Part shown: positions 56,644 to 64,000 of the stretch, piece by piece
How the letters are laid out: every line of letters begins with the position of its first letter
How positions within the stretch are numbered: the first letter of the stretch is position 1
Assembly (NCBI GenBank): GCA_034766995.1
Contig: CM068315.1
Span: forward strand, 44,697,662 to 44,761,661
DNA length: 64,000 bases
Direction: 5' to 3'
Source: Acanthacorydalis orientalis
Lineage: Eukaryota > Arthropoda > Insecta > Megaloptera > Corydalidae
Translations under genes and position numbers: made by a program
Notes under the pieces: generated by a model
Told to the model about the DNA's origin: nothing
Databases searched by the model: none
What the model saw: the letters and a program-made list of their open reading frames with translations, nothing else

Positions 56644-57529
56644 TATATGTACTGAGAAATACATCACTGTTATCAACTTGATTGAAGTATGTAAAAACCA
56701 CATTTGAAATCTAGAATGAAATTAACACGAGTATATATAAACTTTTCGGCCGGTGTTTTCACAACCATTAAAATTAAAATATTCGTCTGCATTTTTCTAG
56801 ATAACGGATAATAAATTACACAGCGTTGCGTACAGTTCGCTTATATATTTTCAGTAATGATTACTTTTAGCATATAACCTGTGACCGTGACCAGAGATAT
56901 TGTAGACGGTTATATCGATCACCGGTTAAATACAAGTGTATGGAAATCCGATACTCACAGGCCACATTCATCGTATAAACATGTGTTAACATTGACACAG
57001 ATTGATTTTATTTATTGTACGTATTTCTTGTCGAAACCACAATATCAGATTCAGTTACTTACATTAAAATTCAATTACGGGACCTGTTTTTGCATATGTT
57101 CACCGGTATTATATTTACCCGTACATAATTATTGTAATATTAATTAAAACATGTACGTAAAAATAAAATTCTAATAGGTAAAGTGTGTCTAGAATATTTT
57201 TTTGGTGTTCGTGATACAAGGTTTATAAATTAAAACAATATAGTGAAATGATTTCTTGTCAAAAGTAGTACTAGGAGAAATTATTTAACATGGAAATAAA
57301 TATGTTTGATACATGCTTAGATCTTAAAAAAATATTAACATCTACTAATAAGATGTTATTTTAATCATTTAATTAGAGTTGATCGTTAAATTTCTGATAA
57401 TAGAAACTTTAGAACAGTTTTTTCTACATTAAAAAACTTGGAAAAACTGTTTGTTTCCTTCTATTTGATTTGATTTTGATCCCTTCGATTCCGTACAATT
57501 AAGACACACTATACAATCTTTAAATTCTT
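56640..57529. other. AT-rich spacer between U4 copy 1 and copy 2
   Basis: An 88-codon plus-strand frame (56881-57147) has no recognisable domain. Nothing else seen. Confidence 0.4.
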
Positions 57530-57686
57530 CATAAATGTGTTTTTTAATCGTCCAGTAAACCATAAAAAAAAATTTCAGATCTTTCTCTGCCTTAACGTTC
57601 TTAGGATTTCGGTATTACCATTAAAACACGCAACAATTAAAAATGATTAAATTATTGAACATTTTTTTGATCAGAAAACATGCGTT
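57530..57686 (+). repeat. Family A copy left of the U4 duplicated segment
   Basis: CCAGTAAACCATAAAAAAAA, GGTATTACCATTAAAACACG, then ATTATTGAACATTTTTTTGA and TCAGAAAACATGCGTTT. Confidence 0.55.
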
Positions 57687-58338
57687 TATAAATATGTGCC
57701 ATTATGTAATGAAATACTCAATGTTTATTTTATAAACTTATTTTATAGTTTATATTTTTTATTAAATGTATTGTTACGTATAATAATAATTGAATTAACT
57801 GTGAAGTATTTATATTTCTCAATGATTTCCTCTCACAGATAAAAAGGGTTGTGTCATTCGGAAAGTACCATTTTGACCGGTTGGGGTATTCTTGTGTAGT
57901 GGCAATATCGTTACCTGTGAGGTATAACCGAGGTCTGATTATTTTTAGTTGAAAACTTAACCAATGTCCCGCTATGTGGACATGAAAGGTCGTCCTCCAC
58001 GACAATTTTTGACGATCCCTACAAGGATTAGTTATTATAACTCAAAAGAAATGTTTCAATTTTAATAGCAAAATATCATTCTCATTACTTTGTAGTAATT
58101 TTCATGTATTTTTACAGGTTTGGTTACAGTTAGGAAATGAATATAAGCTGTGAGTTGTTATATTAAGAAGTGTTTGATACATAAATAATTTATACAAAAA
58201 TATAATCGACAAATTACATATATAATTTACATTATTAATATTTCCATAATTGAAAAAGTATATTATTTTAAACGGTCAATTTAAATAAAATTCTTATTTT
58301 TAAAATTCATTTTTATAAATCTCTCATTTTTAACAATT
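57687..58338 (+). repeat. U4-containing duplicated segment, unit 1
   Basis: Starts at ATAAATATGTGC and ends near ATTTTTAACA. It aligns along its length with 61238-61850, carrying about 200 bases upstream and 300 downstream of U4 copy 2. Family A sequence with the same ATCAGAAAACATGCGTTT string lies on both sides (57669-57686 and 58367-58384). Confidence 0.8.
57888..58030 (+). pseudogene. Diverged U4 snRNA copy 2 (probable pseudogene)
   Basis: Full-length U4 alignment, from ATTCTTG to a 3' hairpin GATCC/GGATT. Key places are damaged: the U6-pairing GCGCAGTGG has become GTGTAGTGG, the stem-I strand ATTGCTAATT has become ATTTTTAGTT, and the 5' stem strand GCGATT has become CTGATT. The Sm site AATTTTTGA remains. 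The PSE-like block is present 42 bases upstream. With two U6-pairing segments altered it is unlikely to work as U4, although transcription is possible. Confidence 0.85.
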
Positions 58339-58400
58339 ACAAATGTTCAAATTATTGAACATTTTTGATCAGAAAACATGCGTTTTCCCAGCTAAATGTA
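58338..58400 (+). repeat. Family A copy right of the U4 duplicated segment
   Basis: AAATTATTGAACATTTTTGA followed by TCAGAAAACATGCGTTTTCC, nearly identical to the end of the copy left of the segment. Confidence 0.55.
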
Positions 58401-58794
58401 ACATTTAGGAACAGTGACAAAACGATCTGAAAACAAAACAGTGTCAAAAATACCTCACACAGTCGTCTTGAATGTAGAGTAATAACTTGTAAAATTCCAT
58501 TTAAACGTTCTTCCGGATCAGTCGTGACCTAGTAATCCTCTTTTTTTGTTTTGGCAAAGTCTCTGAAATATACAATTAATTCTATCAGAAGGGATTTTAG
58601 AAATGATTTTTTGCTCATTCGTTGAAAATACTTGTAGATTTGCAAAGAAATGCTTTTTAACTGTGGATAGAAAAATAATTTATAAAACACGATATCTAAC
58701 ATGCCAGATAGGACTGAATAACGATACTGAATTCGACTAGACGTAGACCTGTAAAAGGTTAATAATTACGATTTATTATTGATTATTTTATTTA

Positions 58795-58955
58795 ATACTC
58801 GATGTTCTCTTTCACAAATGTTTTTTTTATTTCCTTTATAAATCACAATTAAGTGTTTCCGATAAAAATGTTTAATACATTATTGATCATTTTCGAGTAT
58901 TGATTATAAGAATTTTAATAGCGAAGTCATTCTCTTCAAAGCTTAAAGTAGAGAA
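58795..58955 (-). repeat. Family A, half element
   Basis: TTCTCTTTCACAAATG, GATAAAAATGTTTAATACAT, AATAGCGAAGTCATTCTCTT. Confidence 0.5.
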
Positions 58956-58956
58956 G

Positions 58957-58959
<3 letters not shown>

Positions 58960-59033
<74 letters not shown>
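58960..59033. repeat. (TA)n-(TG)n compound tract
   Basis: TA repeats turn into a pure GT run at 59007. Confidence 0.95.
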
Positions 59034-59034
<1 letters not shown>

Positions 59035-59040
59035 ATAAGT

Positions 59041-59150
59041 TTTAAAAGTGATCAAGAGGTTAAAAATGGACTAGCTGAGTATTTTAATTCAAAGCCTCCT
59101 GATTTTTACGAAAGAGAGATTAAAATGATGACTTAGAGATTTTTTTTGAG
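59041..59150 (+). mobile_element. Mariner transposase C-terminal fragment
   Basis: Reads SDQEVKNGLAEYFNSKPPDF then YEREIKMM and a stop, which is the mariner C-terminal pattern. No terminal repeat is evident downstream; 59150-59330 carries unassigned sequence with modest G+C. Confidence 0.6.
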
Positions 59151-59404
59151 ACCGACTTTGGTTGGAGCATATAAGATGTTAAAGAACCTTCAGTGTGGTT
59201 ACCGTAAAGACCCGATAACCAGTATTTATCATCAAAAAGGTGTTGTGGTCGTGAGATAGAGAACATAAGAATGATAAAATTGACTGAGAGATGAAGGAAG
59301 GTTATATTTAACTAGGAAAATTACATTTGAAATTAATTTTTAATAAATAAAATAATTAATAATATTTATTTGTTTCATTTAAAAACAACATTCTTTTCCG
59401 GTAC

Positions 59405-59407
<3 letters not shown>

Positions 59408-59465
<58 letters not shown>

Positions 59466-59640
59466 CTCTCTGTTGAATGCTAGAGTGAGTTCCTCTCACA
59501 AGCGTATTGTGACATTGTTTTATCAAGTCTCACATTTCATTGTAGTTATCTTGATGTCAATACCAGAACTTTTCGTGTAACTTCGGGTGTCATTGTTAAT
59601 TATTTTTAATACAAAATCTCTACGTTTTTTTTTTAAAAAA
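59408..59640 (-). mobile_element. Non-autonomous Helitron-like element, copy 3 (3' block missing)
   Basis: Family E body (minus strand, from CGTAGAGATTTTGTATT to about 59465) followed by (TA)n at 59408-59461. The GC-rich 3' block is absent; the tract is followed instead by TGAGGTACCGGAAAAGAATG. Confidence 0.5.
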
Positions 59641-59967
59641 ATACGGATTTTTTTTATATATAGATAGATATTGTTTAAAAAAATATGGTTTCATTATAAA
59701 AACGAAAATTAGATTTGAAAAACACATTGTCATATATTAGAACTTAAAAATGCGCAATCTCAAATAAGATTCTTGTAATTATACTAAAATATTTTAACAA
59801 ATTATTTACAAAGGAAACTGCAATTAAAATAAATACAAACATGTTTGAAGTACTAAAAGTAAAGTATGACCTCAGATTAAACTCATTCATTAGTTATTTT
59901 TACATAAGATTACGTTACTTTCAAGGAAATTGATACCATATTGTTATACATTACATATAACATATGT

Positions 59968-59969
59968 CA

Positions 59970-60019
<50 letters not shown>
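59968..60019. repeat. (TA)n microsatellite
   Basis: Pure; ends TATGTGTAAGG. Confidence 0.95.
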
Positions 60020-60023
<4 letters not shown>

Positions 60024-60504
60024 AAGGTTTAGGTGACTAAATTCTTTTTATCAAACATAGAAGTATTTATTTGCTGATTTTTTTTTAATTCCTTGTTCAA
60101 ATGTTGACATGTGGAAGACAATCAACATTATTATGTCTTCTTGTATGCATATAGATTATTCACATTACACAAGTGCAGATAGAAAAATTATTTGTCTGAC
60201 TTATTACTACATGAAAGCATAGACTATTTTGTAAGATTATTGGCATATGTCGTATTTTCTTTAAAAAAATTCCAAATACATGCTATGATAACTGTCTGTT
60301 TTTTTATACTTGAAATCCTGTTGGTATATTTTCTTGACTATCTTGGTCTTGATGAATCACTTATGTATTTTTCTGTTACAAATAGTTTCTGTTCTTGAGG
60401 GATCCTCAGATCTTTTTTTGATTTTCGATTATATATTTTAGAATTATTTAACAAGCCGCTTGAATTTTGCAAATGATGCCTTTTTCAGCCGGAAATGAAG
60501 TCTT

Positions 60505-60745
60505 TGTGGTCCGAAATGTCCAGAAATCATCATTGATCATTGTTGACTGTTGTTTATGCATATTTCGATGTCGACGCCATCATCTTTAGAGCACCGGGGT
60601 AGAGAAATCTTAAAGTTACTTCAAATTGACTAAATTTCATTCCACGTACATCGTAAAATGTATTTCCAATCAAAATGTCTAATAATTTTTGATAATTTTG
60701 ATAATGTCGTATGGTATTTAAATGGCGATGCTTTATCTTTAAAAC
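60505..60745 (-). repeat. Family A, composite
   Basis: TTGTTTATGCATATTTCGAT, GTCGACGCCATCATCTTTAG and AGCACCGGGGTAGAGAAATC, then a second core AAATGGCGATGCTTTATCTT at 60719. Confidence 0.5.
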
Positions 60746-60990
60746 GATAAGATTATAAGAATGATACATGTATCCAAGTTACAATTTTTTTTAAGTTTAT
60801 ATTGATATGTTTTGACAGATTTGTATGCCATATAAAGGAAACATGTCATTTAAATTTATTTTCTTTTTTTATCAGCGTTATTTATTTCTGTGTTAAATTT
60901 CTCATTACGTTTGTTTTCTTAATATGTTTGTTAATTTCGTTTCTAAACATGTTTCCCGAGAACACAAACTATTATATGAAAAACAACATG

Positions 60991-60992
<2 letters not shown>

Positions 60993-61046
<54 letters not shown>
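60993..61046. repeat. (TA)n microsatellite
   Basis: Pure; followed by TCGATAAAAAC. Confidence 0.95.
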
Positions 61047-61050
<4 letters not shown>

Positions 61051-61237
61051 AAAAACTATTAATAGGTTTAGTTATACTAAACAACTAATAATAATAATAA
61101 TGCGAGATAACACTAATTCTGTTTATAATCATAAAACCAATTATATTTGTGTAACATGTTTGTAGTAATCGAAAATATTTACATACGACATTAAAAAATA
61201 GTCACGTGCGCAAAATTAATTATTTATTTAAAAATAA

Positions 61238-61850
61238 ATATGTGCGATTATGAAAGGAAATACTCAATGTTTATTTTATAAACTTATTTTATAGTTTAAA
61301 TTTTAATATTAAATGTATTGTTGCGTATAACAACAATTGAATTAACTGTGAAGTATTTCTATATCACAATGATTTTCTCTCAGATATAGAAAGGTTGGGT
61401 CAATCACAAGAGTATATTTTAACCACTTTGGGTATTCTTGGTCAGTGGCAATATTGTTACCTGTGAGGTCTAATCGAGGTGCGATTATTACTAATTGAAA
61501 ACTTTAACGAATACTTCGCCATGTAGACATGAAAGACCATCCGCTAGGGCAATTTTGATGGTTCATACAAGGATCAATTAATATAATTCAACAAAAATGT
61601 TTTAATTTTACTAAATGTTATTCTCATATCTATGTAATAATGTTTATGCATTTTTACAGTTAGTAAATGAATATAATCTATGAGAATATTATATCAAAAA
61701 GTGTTTCACATAAATTATTTTTACCAAAAAAAATATTAAATAAATTACATATATAATTTACATTCTAAATATTTCAAAATTAAAAAATTACGTTATTTTA
61801 AACGAACTAATTAAATAAAAAATCCATTTTTATAAATCTCCTGTTTTTAA
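61238..61850 (+). repeat. U4-containing duplicated segment, unit 2
   Basis: Partner of 57687-58338, with the same left boundary (ATAAATATGTGC) and right boundary (GTTTTTAACAT) and scattered substitutions and small indels. Holds U4 copy 3. No family A flank is obvious here. Confidence 0.8.
61434..61576 (+). pseudogene. Diverged U4 snRNA copy 3 (probable pseudogene)
   Basis: Third full-length U4-like sequence. The 5' end reads GGTCAGTGG in place of GCGCAGTGG, the stem-I strand has one change (ATTACTAATT), the Sm site is shortened to AATTTTGAT, and the 3' hairpin is weakened to GTTCATACAAGGATC. The kink-turn region (TGTGAGG...TCGAGG) is largely kept. The PSE-like block lacks two bases. It shares long flanks with copy 2, so the two arose by duplicating a larger block. 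Confidence 0.85.
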
Positions 61851-62084
61851 CATATTCTTAAAAGATTTATTCTGAGTGAATGAGATTACTTTTCGATTAT
61901 ACCTCTATAACATTTGTACGTATTAAATATATTTCAACTGCCAGCAATTAACTGTTTTGATTACTTGACCTTGCAAACGGTATTGTTAGCTTTCCTGTTA
62001 TTAACAAACGTTGAATAATGTCAAACCTATTTTGTCTATTCTAGTTTTACCGGAAGTGTCATTTTTTTTTCTTGCTCACTAGAA

Positions 62085-62111
62085 ATATATATATATATAT
62101 ATATATATATA
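62085..62111. repeat. (TA)n microsatellite
   Basis: Short; followed by CACTATATCGTATATA. A shorter tract lies at 62223-62234. Confidence 0.9.
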
Positions 62112-62559
62112 CACTATATCGTATATATTAAACTGATGGCGACAATATTGTAATAAAATAAAATAATGATTTTTTAAAGTAGAGAAACATGTTTAATTCA
62201 ATGTCTGTATTTAATTAACATTATATATATATATGATGTTTCTTTTTGTAGCTAACACATATAACGTTTCTACACAAAAAAAGTAATGAACAAATTATAA
62301 TTTTAATGTACTGTTATAAAGTTACTCTACAAATTAAAATATTCAAATCAGTCTTCATATTCGAAAAGTATTTTTCTTTTTTTTTGTAAAATTAATATAA
62401 TTTATATTTTTAATGTTGATGTTTCTAGTGTTAATATTTATATACAACTATTTAAGATCTGAAATATAATAGGAGTTCAATACAAAATTATATGTGAAGA
62501 GGGGGGAAATATTCTCAACTTTTTTAAAAAATAACTGCCCTTTATCATAATGCTAATAC

Positions 62560-62946
62560 CAGTGGTCTTCAAACTTTGTCGATTGGCAGAACCCTTGAGA
62601 TCATATTTTTTTGTGAAACCCCTATTATCCCCAAAAAACTCAAGATACATATCCCACAATTTTTGAAAATTTGTTATCTTATATGACCAACTTTTATTAT
62701 TTGCATCTGATTTTGCGAGGTCGTAATGTCATAAAAATGCTCATAAATACAGTTTTACTACATAATAATAGGTAATTATAGGCATTTATAGAAATAAAAG
62801 AAATTATTATAAATGAACTGTTTTTAATGTTGAACTTTTCGAGTTTATTCTTCGAAAATTTTTTTGAATTTTTAATTTGACTCATGAAACCTTTGAAGAC
62901 GTTGCTCAGAATCCCAGGGTTCCGCGAAACAGTTTGAAGATAACTG
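62560..62946. mobile_element. hAT-like MITE
   Basis: Terminal repeats CAGTGGTCTTCAAACTTTGT and, minus strand, CAGTTATCTTCAAACTGTTT, each followed by a GGAACCC/AGAACCC block, are typical of hAT elements. Length 387 bp with no transposase. The flanking octamers GCTAATAC and TGTTATAC match at five of eight positions, a worn candidate for the 8-bp target duplication. Confidence 0.65.
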
Positions 62947-63250
62947 TGTTATACCTTACACTTCAAAAGTCACCTCGGAAGCGTTAAAGCGGAATAAATT
63001 CTAGGTCCTACTACAACTTTCTTAAAATCTTCATCTGATTTTTATTTATTTCCACAGTTAAAATGTGATCTTAAAGAAAGGTATTTTAATATCACTCTCT
63101 AACGACTAAATTAAAGCTCTCAGGAAGAATTGGTTGAAGGAATAACTACCAGATTTTTTCACTGAACGAATGAAGAAATTGCTACATTTTGGTAGAAGTG
63201 TATTGATAATTATAGTGATTATGTTAAAAAAATAAATACACTGTTTGAAC
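62947..63250 (+). mobile_element. Decayed mariner 3' region beside a hAT-like MITE
   Basis: Pieces SSDFYLFPQLKCDLKERYF (with the third catalytic Asp), NWLKE..PDFFTERMKKLLHF and KCIDNYSDYVKK then stop appear in order but in different frames, matching a mariner 3' third. The upstream part may have been separated by the hAT-like insertion at 62560-62946. Confidence 0.6.
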
Positions 63251-63978
63251 GGTCATATTCTAAACTTTCTATCTTTTCTTTTGTTTCATTGTAATTTCTT
63301 AAATTATTCAAAAAATGTTAGCTTCTCTGAAAAAATTTCAGTCGCGTTCCGTTTTATTATCTATAAATAATTAGTTTAAATCCAAGTCCCCGAATAAGAT
63401 CCTCGGTTTAAATTATATTGCAGTTTCTTCTGGTAGAAAACATAAATTAATAAAAGACGGTTTCAATTTTTTATTTATGTTTTATGACTAAATCTATCCG
63501 AAATATTTAAAATTTCAATTCGATTTATTAAATATGCTTCCCATTCAACATGCAATTTTTCTCTGTGTATGAAGAATGTGATACATATATTTAAGGCGAA
63601 TTAGAAAAAAATACTCTTGTTGAATAACCATATGAAACTTTTCAATTCTTTTCATGTTACATTTATTATATCGCTAAACTTGCAAGTAGACAATTTATAT
63701 TCTAATTCTATAAAATGACTTGTTTTACAAAAATTAATTTTGATAGTATAAAAAATGAATTGAATACTCTTAATATACTAAATAAATTACAACATTTATT
63801 TTATACAACAGTAATAAATTCATTTCCTTTATGAAACAATGAAATCTAATCTGTTTAATTTTTTAAAAAAATATTAATAATACTTCATTAATAGTTTTTT
63901 AGGCGCCAATTATATCCAAATACAATAGGATTATATTTTATTTAAATCGTTCTCATTACTTCAACATTTTAAATAAGC
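63251..63978. other. AT-rich stretch, nothing recognised
   Basis: No open frame, repeat or RNA gene seen up to the terminal TA tract. Confidence 0.5.
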
Positions 63979-64000
63979 ATATATATATATATATATATAT
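63979..64000. repeat. (TA)n tract cut by the window edge
   Basis: Runs off the right end. Confidence 0.9.

Noticed and set aside
57730..58005. 91-codon minus-strand ORF
   Set aside because: It overlaps U4 copy 2 in antisense; the RNA similarity explains the sequence.
62477..62659. 60-codon minus-strand ORF
   Set aside because: Covers the hAT-like MITE terminus in antisense.
1..64000. CRISPR arrays, operons or phage-like genes
   Set aside because: No regular repeat-spacer pattern and no compact coding; composition and splice signals are eukaryotic.
1..64000. tRNA, 5S rRNA, U1, U2, U5 or U6 genes
   Set aside because: I looked for their conserved cores on both strands by eye and saw none besides U4.
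1..64000. LTR retrotransposon or endogenous retrovirus
   Set aside because: No paired long direct repeats, primer-binding site, protease or integrase motifs recognised.

Overview
The window looks like nuclear DNA of an animal, most likely an arthropod and probably an insect. The supports are: very high A+T with roughly four dozen (TA)n microsatellites; one long, compositionally distinct coding exon with canonical splice signals; U4 spliceosomal RNA sequences with an insect-style upstream element; and many decayed mariner, Tc1, Helitron and hAT elements of kinds common in arthropods. Nothing looks bacterial or viral. I cannot name the species.

Only two host loci are well supported. At 46688-48269 (+) there is a large 5' coding exon of a neurabin/spinophilin-type scaffold protein. 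Its 522 codons end at a phase-1 splice donor, and the PDZ, coiled-coil and PP1-binding parts are not seen, so the rest of the gene probably lies beyond the window or in short exons I cannot recognise. At 55.8-61.6 kb (+) there is one intact U4 snRNA sequence followed by two diverged copies. Those two share a duplicated block of about 0.6 kb. A CpG-rich patch with a perfect CRE palindrome (34.1-34.3 kb) is a candidate promoter or non-coding first exon, possibly of the same neurabin gene.

Most of what can be identified in the rest is mobile DNA. 0-10 kb: a palindromic MITE-like family (family A), mariner 3' ends, a Helitron helicase tail, and a mariner relic with a recognisable transposase. 15-16 kb and 39.6-40.4 kb: two copies of one internally deleted mariner. 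25-26.6 kb: a Tigger/pogo-like relic and a LINE reverse-transcriptase scrap. 38.4-38.8 kb and 49.0-49.5 kb: non-autonomous Helitrons with a GC-rich 3' end. 41.5-42.6 kb: a nearly complete mariner with TA target duplications. 46.0-46.6 kb and 51.5-52.1 kb: two mariner derivatives that keep the DNA-binding region but have lost the catalytic domain. 54.4-54.9 kb: a Tc1 relic. 62.5-63.3 kb: a hAT-like MITE beside a mariner 3' relic. Several TA-targeting elements abut (TA)n tracts.

No single new functional system is evident. The observations most worth testing are the shared-deletion mariner derivatives, the non-autonomous Helitron family, the repeat-bracketed U4 duplication, the abundant palindromic family A, and the CRE-containing promoter candidate.
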